A DNA stretch of 64,000 nt from assembly GCA_012656075.1 (NCBI GenBank), contig JAAKBF010000048.1, forward strand, positions 806,001 through 870,000. Direction: 5' to 3'. The notes beneath the pieces were generated by a model. It did not search any database. It had not been told where the DNA came from and saw only the letters and a list, made by a program, of their open reading frames with translations. Origin of the DNA: Phytophthora hibernalis. Lineage: Eukaryota > Oomycota > Peronosporomycetes > Peronosporales > Peronosporaceae. Of this stretch, positions 1 to 11,897 are shown in pieces. Position numbers and translations under genes: made by a program. Each line of letters starts with the position of its first letter. Position 1 is the first letter of the stretch.

Positions 1-588
1 TCGGTCTTTGACTTGGTTAAAGTAAGGGGCCGCCACGCACTTTAAAGAGGCGCGAGCGGGTGACGTCACGGCCACTGATTGACAAGCTTTCTCCGCCCCA
101 CATATTGTGGGCCACAATGCTCGACGCCTCTGGCTGGACCCGGGGACTTCCGCGTGAAAATGTATGAGCCACCGCGCCGCTGCAATTAGGGGACTTCCCC
201 CGACACCAAGCGCCCATTTTCGGTCCGCTTGCCTGCACGCGTCCAAGCACCTGATCTCTTCGCGGAAGCACTGCGCTCCGCGACTCATTATCGACAATGA
301 GCGCTGCTGCTCCCACTGCAGCCAGCACCGCCAGACTGGCACGCAAGCGAGCGAAATCAAAAGTGATGGCGTTAACGGTGGGCTCGGGTGACATCCCGCA
401 CCGCAGGAATGCGGTGGTCCGCCGACGTAGCCGTTTACCTCGTTTTTGTATGCCGAGTGTACGTCATTCGCCCGTCCCCACCAGCGACCCGGCAATTCGA
501 TGACGCGCTCCAGAGGCGCTGACAACCAGCCTTGACGCTGTTGTATGACTCCATTTTAACCAATCCTCGGCTGTATCCGGAATTCCCC
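1..588. other. Upstream region of the carboxylase gene; no gene supported
   Basis: This GC-rich stretch has short open frames on both strands, the longest about 125 codons on the minus strand at 17-394. None shows a recognisable domain, signal peptide or codon pattern that I would defend. It may hold the 5' regulatory region of the carboxylase gene and the edge of a neighbouring gene outside the window. Confidence 0.4.
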
Positions 589-615
589 GCTCCCATTCGC
601 TGAAACGGCATTTCA
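589..615 (+). promoter_or_regulatory. Possible oomycete initiator (Inr/FPR-like) element
   Basis: A pyrimidine-rich CCATTC core followed about 15 bases later by a CATTTC block lies about 120-140 bp upstream of the probable carboxylase ATG. Oomycete promoters commonly carry an Inr with a TCATTYY-like core next to a flanking promoter region. The match is partial and no transcript evidence is available. Confidence 0.3.
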
Positions 616-732
616 ACAAGTGGCAGGAGTGATGGTCAGTCTTGTGAGCCGCTCGTGCCTGGGCACTCCGCGCTCGCCCACCAGCGAACAAGAACGAAGC
701 AGCCTCTCGCCCTCCGCCCCCGCCCTCCGCCC

Positions 733-3700
733 ATGCCTGGCCATTCCGCAACTGGAGCTGCAGGGGAGACGACGCCCGACACACAAGACATGGTGGCCCA
801 GGAAGCAGCACCGACCGACGTCGTGGCGGCGCAAGACGCGGCGCGCGTGCGCCCGCGCAGCGACAGCAACCCGCTGAGCTACGCGAGCATGGAAGAGTAT
901 GTGCGCGTACAGAAGGGCACGCGCGCCATCACGTCCGTGCTCATCGCCAACAACGGCATCTCGGCCGTCAAGGCCATCCGCAGCATCCGCAGCTGGAGCT
1001 ACGAGATGTTCGCCGACGAGCACGTCGTGACCTTCGTGGTCATGGCCACGCCCGAGGACCTCAAGGCCAACGCTGAGTACATCCGCATGGCCGAGCACGT
1101 CGTCGAGGTGCCCGGCGGCTCCAACAACCACAACTACGCCAACGTGTCGCTCATCATCGAGATCGCCGAGCGCTTCAACGTCGACGCCGTCTGGGCCGGC
1201 TGGGGCCACGCCAGCGAGAACCCGCTCCTGCCCGACACGCTCGCGCAGACGGAGCGCAAGATCGTCTTCATCGGACCCCGGCCAAGCCCATGCGCGCGCT
1301 GGGCGACAAGATCGGATCCACCATCATCGCGCAGAGCGCCAAGGTGCCCACGATCGCCTGGAACGGCGACGGCATGGAGGTCGACTACAAGGCACACGAC
1401 GGCATCCCCGAAGAGATCTACAACGCTGCCATGCTGCGCGACGGACCGCACTGTCTTGAGGAGTGCAAGCGTATTGGCTTCCCCGTCATGATCAAAGCCA
1501 GTGAGGGCGGCGGCGGCAAAGGTATTCGTATGTGTCACGAGGAGTCCCAGGTGCTCAGCGCCTGGGAGGCTGTGCGTGGTGAAATCCCCGGCTCCCCCAT
1601 CTTCGTCATGAAGCTGGCGCCCAAGTCGCGCCATTTGGAGGTGCAGCTGCTGGCGGATACCTACGGCAACGCCATCGCTCTCAGCGGCCGTGATTGCTCC
1701 GTGCAGCGTCGTCACCAGAAGATCGTCGAGGAAGGCCCCGTGCTCGCCCCTACCCAGGAAGTGTGGGAGAAAATGATGCGCGCCGCCACTCGTCTCGCTC
1801 AGGAGGTTGAGTACGTCAACGCCGGTACCGTCGAGTACCTTTTCAGTGAGGTGCCCGAGGAGAACGGCGACTCCTTCTTCTTCCTGGAGCTTAACCCGCG
1901 TCTGCAGGTGGAGCACCCGGTTACGGAGATGATCACCCACGTGAACCTGCCTGCTGCTCAGCTGCAGGTGGCTATGGGTATCCCGTTGAATTGCATCCCC
2001 GATGTGCGTCGTCTGTATAACAAGGATGCGTTCGAGACAGCTCCCATTGACTTCGACACGGAGAAGCAGAAACCGCCGCATGGCCACGTTATCGCCGCGC
2101 GTATTACGGCTGAGGACCCGAACGCTGGCTTCCAGCCCACGAGTGGTGCCATCCAGGAGTTGAACTTCCGCTCCACGCCTGATGTCTGGGGCTACTTCTC
2201 TGTGGACTCGTCCGGCCAGGTGCACGAGTTCGCTGACTCGCAGATTGGTCACCTGTTCTCGTGGAGCCCGACCCGTGAGAAGGCTCGCAAGAACATGATC
2301 CTCGCTCTGAAGGAGCTGTCCATCCGTGGTGACATCCACACGACTGTGGAGTATATCGTCAACATGATGGAGTCCGACGATTTCAAGTACAACCGCATCT
2401 CCACATCGTGGCTGGACGAGCGTATCTCGCACCACAACGAAGTGCGTCTCCAGGGTCGTCCGGACCCTCTGATGGTGGTCCTTGTTGGCGCTGTGTGCTG
2501 CGCTTACCAGGCGTCGAACGCGCTCCAGGAGGACTACGTCAGCCAGATTGAGCGTGGCCAGCTTCCTCACAATGAGCTGCTGTCTCAGCAGGAGTCGCTT
2601 GAGCTCATTTACGAGGGCATTAAGTACAACATCAAGGCGTGCCGCAGCGGTCCCATCCAGTTCACACTGTTTTGCAACGGCTCCTACGTGCAAGTGGAGA
2701 TCCGCACGCTCTCGGACGGTGGTTTCCTTGTCTTGCTGAACGGAAAGTCGCACGTCGCGTACGCTACGAAGGAGGCCCAGGGTCTGCGTCTTGTTGTCGA
2801 CAGCCACACGTGCGTGTTCACGAAGGAGTACGACCCCACCCGCCTGGTGACCAACACGGCCGGAAAGCTAGCTCGCTACCTCGTTGACGATGGTGCTAGC
2901 CTGCGTCGTGGAATGCCGTACGCTGAGATCGAGGTGATGAAGATGTACATGCCGCTGCTTACCCCGGAGGCTGGTACCATTCGTCTGCTGAAGTCCGAGG
3001 GTGCCGTCTTGGCGCCTGGCGACTGCATCGCCACCATGGAACTGGACGATCCGTCGTGCGTTAAGAAGTCTGACGTGTACATGGGCAAGCTTCCGTCGTC
3101 GGAGAACACGAACGGAAACAGCACCAAGTCCATGCACAAGATGCGCAAGGCATTGGCTGTGCTGAAGAGCGTTATGCAGGGTTACTACGCCCCCGAGGAC
3201 CTGACGGAGAAGGCCCTGGTCGACCTGTTTCAGGCCCTGAAGGAGCCTCTCCTGCCTGTGGAAGAGACTAAGGAGGCCATGTCGTCGCTGGCTGGTCGTA
3301 TTCCGCTGGACGTGTTCGCTAAGATCACGGACAAGATCCAGACGTTCAAAAAGGCTGTGTCGGAGGAGCCTACGGCTGCCCACGAGTTCAACGTTGCTGA
3401 GGTGGCTGAGATTCTGGATGAGCACAAGAAGACGCTTTCCACGGACCGCCAGCGCTCGGACTTTGAGGCGTCTGTCCTGACGCTCCGTGACCTCGCCACG
3501 AAGTACAAGCACGGCCTGCAGTCTGGCGAAGAGGCTGTGCTGACAGAGCTGATCAACGAGTACTTCACGGTAGAGACTGTGTACTCGAACTCGCACAACA
3601 TTGAGGATGTGGTAATGGCCCTGCGTCAGCAGAACTCGGCTGATCTGACCAAGGTATTCTCTATTGCTCGCTCACACAAGGCGCTGGACGCAAAGAACAA

Positions 3701-6700
3701 GCTGCTGCTGGAGCTCCTCGCCCAGATGGCGCGGAGCACTCCTCGCAAGTCGGTGAAGGCGGCGGCCTTTGTGCCGCTTCTAGAGAAGCTTGCTACGTTC
3801 AAGGAGAAGCAGTACTCGCTCGTGGCCTTGGAGGCGCGTCAGCTTCTGATTGACAACAAGATGCCGTCGTACCGCGACCGCCTGAGCCAGGTGGAGAAGG
3901 TGCTCAAGGACTACATTGCGGACGAGTCTTCAACCGACCTTGCTGCCGCTTGTACCAACCTGCTGGATCAGTCGCAGCCCCTCTTCGATCTGCTTATTTC
4001 GCTTCTCGACCACGAGGACCAGCAGATCCGCGAGTTGGCGCTTGAGCTGTACGCCCAGCGTGTGTACCGCTCGTACCTCATCGAGTCGATGGAGACCATG
4101 AGCTTCAACGACATCTTTGCGAAAACGTTCCAGTTCAAGTCGCCTGTTGTCGATGCGTTGGCGGTTGGTGTCGCTCCTGCCGAGAGTTACGACGACTTGG
4201 CGAGCCTGCTGCGCCGCAACAGTTCTGCGAGCTCGCTGGACTTGGCTGAGCACAACACGGAGGAAAGCAGCGAGGAGCAGGAACCTACTGAGAAGCCGCT
4301 GGCCAAGCCGGTCGAGGGCTACCAGAAAATTTCGCCGGCGTTTGAGCGTCACGGCGCCATCGTTCGCCTTACGAACCTGGAGTCTTTTCAGAAGTCGTTC
4401 ACGGATGTCATGACCTTGTTCCCGCTTGCGAAGAAGACGTTGTCGGTGCGCAAGGACCCGCTTGTCAACGTGCTTCACGTCATTCTGGTGGACGAGCACT
4501 CCGAGGAGTCGAACTTCCTGGAGCAGTCTCAGGCTTACCTCAAGTCGGTGGACCAGGAACTGCGCGCGCACAACATCCGTCGTGTGACGTTCTCGGTGCG
4601 CCCCCAGAACATTGAGAGCATCACGGTGCAAAACGCCGATATGGCGCTGTACCCGAACATCTACACGTTCCCCGGTCGCCTGAACTACAGCGAGGACAAG
4701 ATTGTGCGTCACATGGAAGCCCCACTGGCCTACAAGCTGGAACTGCGTCGCCTGCAGAACTACAGCGTTACCCCGTTGGCGTCTGATAACAAGAACGTGC
4801 ACTTGTACTTGGCCAAGATGAAGGAGTCCGACTCTCACATCGTTACCGACCGCTTCCAGCGCATATTCGTGCGCGCTGTGGTGCGTCAGTTGGACCACGA
4901 TGGCAGCGGCTCTCGATCGCAGTACGACGCTTACCCGGGCCCCGAGCGTTCGCTGGTGGATGCTTTGAACGCCTTGGAAGTAAACCTGTCCAACCCCTGG
5001 TAAAAAATCGGCGCTGCCGACGAAGAACAACCACGTGTACCTGAACATCTTGCCTCAGGCGATTGTGGACCCGCAGTATCTCGAGGGTGTGATCCGTATT
5101 CTGGCGTACCGTTACGCCGAGCGTCTGGAGCAGCTGGGTGTGTCTACGGTGGAGCTCAAGATCATCGCGCGCTTCAACAGCGAGGCGCCTGCGATCCCTG
5201 TTCGCCTCGTAGCCGAGAATCCCACCGGCTACGTGGTTCGTGTGCAGGCGTACGTCGAGGCCGCTGGCCACGACGAGCCTATCTTCACTTCCATCGGCGA
5301 TGAGACGCACGGTGAGCTTGATGGCATGCCGGTCACCACGCCGTACCCGGTTGTGTTCGCGTTCGACAAGAAGCGTCAGATGGCAAAGGCCATGTCCAAC
5401 ACGGTCTACGTGTACGACTTCCTGGAGCTGATCGAGTACAACCTGCTGCGTCAGTGGCGTAAGTACGTGCAGCAGCGTACGCGTGGCGGTGCGAAGGCCA
5501 CCATCCCGAACCTGTTGATGGAGACGCGTGAGCTGATCCTCGACGCGACGGGCAAGTCCTTGACGGAGACGACTCGTCCGCGTGGCCAGAACGACATCGG
5601 CATGGTGGCGTGGCTGTTGACCCTGTATACGCCGGAGTTCCCGGATGGACGTGAGATCATCATCATTGCCAACGATATTACGTTCAAGGCCGGCTCCTTC
5701 GGTACCCGCGAGGACACGCTGTTCGACCTGGCTTCGAAGCTGGCTCGCTCGAAGGGTATCCCCGCTTCTTCTTCTCTGCGAATGCTGGTGCCCGTATCGG
5801 CATGGCCGAGTCCATCAAGGCTCTATACAAGGTGTGCTGGAAGGACGAGTCCAACCCGATCAAGGGCTTCGAGTACCTGTACCTGGTGCCCGAGGACTAC
5901 AAGGTTGCGTCGGCCGAGGGATCTGTCAACGCGACGCTGCTGGTCACCAGTACCGGTGAGGAGCGCTACGTGCTGAACGACATTGTGGGTCGCGAGATCG
6001 ACTTGGGTGTGGAGTGCCTGCGCGGAAGCGGTACCATTGCTGGTGAAACCTCGCGTGCCTACCAGGACGTGTTCACACTGACCTACGCCTGCGGCCGTAG
6101 TGTCGGAATCGGTGCCTACCTGGTCCGTCTGGGCCAGCGTACGGTGCAGAACGCCACGCACTCGCCCATTATCCTGACGGGCTATCAGGCCCTGAACAAG
6201 CTCATGGGCAAGGACGTGTACACGTCGAACGACCAGCTGGGTGGTGTGAAGATCATGCACACTAACGGTGTGACGCACTTGACGGCGAAGAACCACTTGT
6301 CCGGCATCTACTCAATTCTGGAGTGGCTGAGTTTCGTTCCGGCGGTGCGCCGCGGTCCGCTGCCTATCCGTGATGTGACCGGACTGGATGAGATCGAGCG
6401 TACGGTGGACTTCTGCCCCAAGGACAAGAGCACGCCGTACGACCCGCGCGCATTGCTGGCCGGTAAGGTGGATGAAACTTCGGGCAAGTGGGTATCGGGT
6501 CTTCTTGACAAGGACTCATTCCGCGAGACGCTTGACGGCTGGGCCAAGAGCGTGATCGTCGGCCGGGGCCGTCTCGGTGGAATTCCGTGCGGAGTGGTGG
6601 TCACTGAGGTGCGCACGGCGGAGAAGATCGTCCCGGCTGATCCGGCGTCGCCGGCGTCGCAGGAGAACCTGATGCAGCAGGCTGGTCAGGTGTGGTTCCC

Positions 6701-7709
6701 TGACTCGGCCCACAAGACGGCTACTGCTATCAAGGACTTCAAGGGCGAGGACCTGCCGCTGTTCATCCTTGCGAACTGGCGTGGTTTCTCTGGTGGCCAG
6801 CGCGACATGTTCGACGAGGTGCTCAAGTTCGGTGCTGCTATCGTGGATGGTCTCGTCAACTACGAGCAGCCGGTGTTCGTGTACATCCCGCCGTTTGCTG
6901 AGCTGCGCGGTGGTGCATGGGCCGTGGTGGACCCCACCATCAACGAGGGCATTATGGAGATGTACGCCGACCCGCAGGGCCGTGGTGGTGTGCTGGAGCC
7001 GGCCGGTCTCATCGAGATCAAGTACCGCAAGAAGCAGCTTCTGGAGACCATGCACCGTCTCGACTCCAAGCTCAAGCAGCTCACTGCTCGTCTTGCTGAA
7101 CTGTCCCCTGAGGAGAAGGAGGTCGAGGGCGCCAAGCTCTTGGCTCAGATCAAGACCCGTGAGGACACCTTGCTGCCGATCTACGTGCAGGTGGCTACGG
7201 AATTCGGCGACCTGCACGACACGCCTGGCCGCATGAAGTCCGTGGGCTGCATCCGCCAGGTGGTGCCATGGTCGAACTCGCGCAAGTTCTTCTACTGGCG
7301 CCTGAAGCGTCAGCTCGCGGAGTTCACGCTGCGCCGCCAAGTGGTGACTGCGAGTGCCGATGGCCCGCGCGCGACGACGTTCGTTGGCGCGGAGCAGGTG
7401 CTCAAGGGATGGTTCACGGAGGCGGTGAACGGTGGCCGCGTACCCCGTCAGCAGAACGTGTCCGTGTCCGAGCTCTGGTCGCATGGCGACTCGGAAGTGC
7501 TGCTGTGGCTGTCGAGCGACAAGGACTGGATCGCTTCGCGCGTGGCCGAGCTGCGCCAGGAGCAAATGGCCTCGCAGGTGGTGGACATCGGTCGCAAGGA
7601 CCCCAAGGCTGCCGTGGCTGGTATTCTGGAGCTACTGCACCTGTTGAGCGACAAGGACCGCGAGGAGGCCGTGGCTGCGCTGCGCCGCGGCTCCATCTTC
7701 CACAAGTAA
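733..7709 (+). CDS. ACC1: Acetyl-CoA carboxylase, multidomain cytosolic type (three single-base frame breaks)
   Basis: Carboxylates acetyl-CoA to malonyl-CoA, the first committed step of fatty-acid synthesis. Domains in order: biotin carboxylase (N-terminal IANNGISAVKAIRSIR; ATP-grasp glycine loop KASEGGGGKGIRM near 1495-1545), biotin carboxyl carrier domain with the lysine motif EVMKM near 2930-2945, a long central region, and the carboxyltransferase halves, ending RRGSIFHK at a TAA. About 2,320 residues, as expected for a eukaryotic homomeric ACC. The frame breaks at 1276-1279, 4994-4997 and 5760-5763. Each is a CCCC run where adding one C restores conserved sequence, for example the ACC motif at 5760. 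I chose ATG 733 because it is the first in-frame ATG ahead of conserved sequence; there is no obvious organelle presequence. No introns are needed. Consensus error is more likely than a real pseudogene. Confidence 0.95.
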
Positions 7710-8061
7710 GTGCTGGATTAGTTTTGCAGGGTGACGTGCATGAGTTAGATTAGGGAAACACGTGAATGAAATGTATCGCTTCATGAAATTTATGGCTTGG
7801 AACTCTGGCCTTGACAACAGTTGTCAACGTCAGCCAAAGCAATTGCACTTGTTCCATAAAAACCGCCTCTATCCGTTAAGTGTGATAAACACCATGTATG
7901 ATTGGCCTGAAATCAGATAAACCTGTTAAAATCGTGACGCGCCAGATCTTGGCTTGAGATCTCCATTCTGGATCCAAGTCATTTCTCGTTCCGCCACCAA
8001 CCGCACAGTTCGAGAGTTCCGTAGCTTATCAAAGAGAGCCACAGCCCCAGCAGCTTCCAGG
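7710..8061 (+). promoter_or_regulatory. Spacer between carboxylase and acyltransferase genes with Inr-like core
   Basis: A 352-bp AT-richer spacer between two same-strand lipid genes. It must hold the terminator of the first gene and the promoter of the second. A CTCCATTCT core at about 7961, followed by CATTTCTC near 7980, resembles an oomycete Inr plus flanking region about 100 bp before the acyltransferase ATG. Nothing else is recognisable. Confidence 0.3.
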
Positions 8062-10327
8062 ATGAAGTTCCACGACAAGGAGGTGCTCAACGACACGTGG
8101 ACGCAGTTCCTGGCGCTGTGTCTGCTGCTGATGCTGGCCGTGGACTCACTCAAGTACGTCCCCCAAGTCCCTCCTCTCTTTGCACAGCATCCTAAACATC
8201 CCTTGTACTCGTGTGCAGCCCCATCAAGGCTGTGAGCAAGTTCCTGGGCCTGCCTTCCTACTATTGGGGCCTGCTGTCCGTGGGGATGATGCTGGGCCTG
8301 CTGTTCCACAACGCGGCCGACGTCATCTACCGCTCCACGCGCGTCTTCCTCAACAGCATCCTCAGCATCTCGTTCAAGAGCGTGGACCTCATTGGTCTGG
8401 ACAACGTCCCCATCGAGGGCCCCGTCATCTTCACGGGCAACCACGCCAACCAGTTCGTGGACGGCCTCGTGGTCATGATGACGAGCCCTCGTAAGGTGGG
8501 CTTCATGATCGCCGAGAAGTCGTGGCATCTGCCCGTCGTGGGCCATCTGGCCCGCATTATGGGCTGCATCCCGGTGGTGCGTCCCCAGGACTCGGTGGCG
8601 GTGGGCGTGGGTATGATCAAACTCGCCAGCGACACGGCCGTGACCCCTGCGAGCTCAGCCAGCGGCGGGGCCTCCAGTGGCAAGCCGCAGTGGCTCGTGC
8701 ATGGCGAAGGCACTAGCTTCACCAAGCAGGTGACGCCTGGAGACCAGATCCGCTTTCAGGGAGAGAGTGTCAAGGACTCGGGCGCGCCCGTCAGGATCGT
8801 GCAGGTGCTGGACGACTCGCAGCTGCTGCTGAGTGATCCGCTGAAGAATGGAAGCGGAGAACTGGTGCTCGACAACACGCCGTTCGGCATTTTGAAGCGC
8901 GTGGACCAGTCGGTGACGTTTGCCAAGGTGTACACGCACTTGAAGCGCGGCAACTGCATTGGCATCTTCCCGGAGGGAGGCTCGCACGACCGCACGGACT
9001 TGCTGCCGCTCAAGGCTGGCGTTGCCGTCATGGCGTTGGGTGTCAAGGACAAGTACAATATCAACGTGCCGGTTGTGCCTGTGGGACTGAACTACTTCCG
9101 CGGCCACCGTTTCCGTGGACGCGTGACGGTGGAGTTCGGCACCCCATGACGGTGGACCAGGAGCTGATGGAGAAGTACAAGGAGGACAAGCGCATTGCTT
9201 GCAACGACTTCTTGCATCGCATCGAAGAGAGCATGCGGTCGGTGATTGTGACGACGCCGAGCTACGGCGTCATGCAGGAGGTTCTGACTGCCCGTCGTCT
9301 GTTCCAGCGCTCTGGGGTGCGGCTGTCTGCCAAGGAAACTCAGGACCTCAACCGCCGCTTTGCTGAGGGCTACAAGGTGCTGCAGGATATGCCTGAGGCG
9401 CGGAAAGACCTTGTGATATTGCAGCACAAGTTGGATACCTACTACAAGACGCTGCAGAAGATGGGCTTAAAGGACCACCAGGTGCCATACATTCCGTGGT
9501 GGACCATCCACGACGTACTGGGCTCTGCGCTCTACGGTCTGCTGATTTTGCTGCTAGCCTCGATTCCGTCTTTCGTTCTGAATGCACCCGTGGGTCTTTT
9601 GGCTCGCTCGGTGGCGAACACTGCGCAGAAGAAAGCGCTCGAGGGCTCGAAGGTCAAGGTCATGGCGCGCGACGTCGTTCTGAGCAAGAAGATTCAGTTT
9701 TCCATCGTGGCTGTGCCGCTGCTGTGGCTCATGTATCTGGCTGCTGCCGTCGCGTTCACGGACTGGTATTGGTCGTCTATCATGCTGCTCATGGTGTCGT
9801 TCCCTCTTTTCTCTTTCTTTGGCGTGCGCTCCGTCGAGGCCGGCATGATTGAGCTGAAGACCGTTCGCCCACTCTTCTACCGACTTCTTCCGACGTACAA
9901 GGCCACGCAAGACGAGCTGCCGCGCCAGCGTGCTGAGCTACAGAAGGAGGTACGTGAGTTCGTTAGAAAACACGCGGTGCACCTGGGCAAGCTGGCCGAG
10001 CCGAAGAAGCTCGATTGGAGCGAGTACATGCACGAACGCTCGTTGGTGCTAGCAACCAAGGGCAAGCTCCAGGCTGAGTCGATCCCTCCGCCGCCACCGG
10101 CACACGAAGAGCAGGATGACGAGGAGCCTCGTGAGGTTGATGGCAAGGGTGATGATGAGATCGGCTCGCCAATGCCTACCATTACCAAGTTCCACGACAT
10201 CAGCATTTTGGGCAAGTCGGAGAAATCAGTGGCAGATTTGGCGGGTCTGGAACGCTCCATGTCGTGTCCGCCTGGTTATCAAGAGCTTGCTGAGGAGTTG
10301 GCCAAGCAACGTCAAGGCTCCGTTTAG
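8062..10327 (+). CDS. Glycerol-3-phosphate / DHAP O-acyltransferase (PlsC domain), membrane protein
   Basis: Predicted to acylate glycerol-3-phosphate (or DHAP) at sn-1, starting phospholipid and triacylglycerol synthesis in the ER, like fungal Gat1/Sct1. Exon 1 is 8062-8153, a 65-bp GT..AG intron covers 8154-8218, and the remaining sequence is one exon. There are N-terminal hydrophobic segments, then the acyltransferase block NHANQFVDGL (HX4D-type: H and D present) and the FPEGGSHD block. An insertion of about 85 residues separates the two, as in fungal enzymes. Two more strong hydrophobic segments lie at about 9520-9600 and 9700-9830, followed by a charged C-terminal tail. The frame breaks at the CCCC run 9142-9145; one extra C joins the two halves (GTP-MTVDQEL). 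It follows the carboxylase on the same strand. Confidence 0.88.
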
Positions 10328-10569
10328 ATTGTCGTGCGCTAGGTTCATGTACCGGTAGTCGAGTCAACTGTCGCGGCACTTTTTCTACCCAAGTTTATGT
10401 AAACATTACGTAGACACCCTCAACCAGCAACTTATCACTCCACCAGTAATTTGCTGGCAGAAAACTCTCCAGTTGCTACTTTGGGGTCCCGCCTCGGACT
10501 TTTCCGCTTCATTTCCAAAGATCAAGACAGAAGTAGCATTTACCTCCACTTTGGCAGCTCGTTTTGACG

Positions 10570-11776
10570 ATGGCTGAGCCCTCCAACTCCCCGCGGGGGC
10601 CACAGCTGTAGCCAGTGACGTGAACAACCTGCCAGTCGATTTGGCGGGCGGGAAACGCTCTGCAGCTGAAGCCTTCGAGGGCGACAGCGTGGAGGACCTG
10701 AAGGACACGAAGACGACACTGGACGACGTGCTGGTGTCCCCGTGGGCAAGAAGAGCAAACTGCTGGACGAGGAGCTGCCGGACGTGGACGACAACGAGGC
10801 GTTCCCTCTGCAGGAGGACGATATGGATGCGGACCTGGCTATTGGCCTCGAAAATGGGGAAAACATCCAGGATATGGACGGAGATGGCTTAAATTTGACC
10901 ACGGAAACCCTAAATATGGCAGAAATGGACCAGGGAAATCCTAGTACGGAAGATCAGGATGTGGACGACTTGGCTCCACCTGAAGAAGAGGACGAGCGAG
11001 CCGCCGACGTCCCAGAACAATGAAATTGACATTGTGGACGTGGATGAGGACGAGGAAGACGAGGAGGAGGAGCCCCATACGTACAGTCAGGATGCAGAGG
11101 AGGAGGAGGAATACGATGACGAGCAGGAGACGGCCAGATCTATTACCCGTGCACATAACCAGAGAGAGGCTAGGCAGTTGCTGCAGCAGTTGAGCGACTC
11201 GGCTCGCAGTAAATTGTGTCTGACAGCGCTGGAGAAGTACGGCGAGGAGCTGTTTTATGGACATGAAGATGCGCGAGATGCCATTTTGGTGGATGCCTGT
11301 GCGCAGGATTCCGTGCTGTCGCTGATGCGAGACGCTATTCGGGTGAGGGACCTGTACATGAGAGGGTCCGCTGCAGCTCCGGTGGAGTTGGATGATGATG
11401 ACGACGACGAGGAAGAAGAGACTGGGGGTTATGAAGATGAAGAAGAAGATGAGGAGGAGGAGGAGGAAGAGGATAAACCCGCTGGGTCAGCTGAGGAGGA
11501 TGATGACGATGAGATCGTTGTCATTTCGGAGGAAGAAGCAGAGGACAGTGAAGCTCGAACAGCGGAAATGAGGGCCAAGCTGGAAATGCATCGCACGCTG
11601 CTGGAAGCGACAATCAAGATGCGGAGGTAGACACGGAGGAGAAGGCTCAGCCTGCTGAAAGCGACGAAGAGGACGAAGAGGAGACTAAAGATGAAGATGC
11701 AGCACTACCGGTAGGCGACTTAGGGGCAGCAGAGGGCTCAACATCAGTGGCGCCTGCCACTGCCACTGCCACGTGA
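10570..11776 (+). CDS. Highly acidic protein of unknown function
   Basis: I do not recognise this gene. The ATG at 10570 opens a frame that runs through two CCCC runs (10589-10592 and 10738-10741), each lacking one base, into an Asp/Glu-rich protein. A moderately conserved-looking helical segment (HNQREARQLLQQL ... LCLTALEKYGEELFYG) lies near 11150-11260. Long poly-Asp/Glu tracts at 11395-11480 and 11490-11560 flank it. The change of frame near 10961-11015 could be a 55-bp intron, because removing it restores phase. Another one-base shift near 11610 extends the acidic tail to the TGA at 11776. Acidic low-complexity proteins of this kind are often nuclear (chaperone or chromatin-associated), but nothing here proves that. 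Confidence 0.6.
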
Positions 11777-11897
11777 GCTCCACTGCCACGGCAGTCCACC
11801 CTAAGTTTTTATCGCAACGACAGAGGACACGACGTCGCGCGTAAGTTTTGTCGTGTTTTGCTTATTTTTCTAAGTGTTTGTGGAACACTTGTCGTTG

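Noticed and set aside
1134..2807. A 557-codon open frame antisense to acetyl-CoA carboxylase
   Set aside because: It mirrors the strong third-position GC bias of the real gene and has no recognisable domain; similar shadows occur under ERCC6L2, Rab6 and IFT80.
4994..5763. Programmed frameshifting or split ACC subunits
   Set aside because: The breaks are single missing bases in homopolymers, without slippery heptamers or new start signals, and the same signature occurs in unrelated genes.
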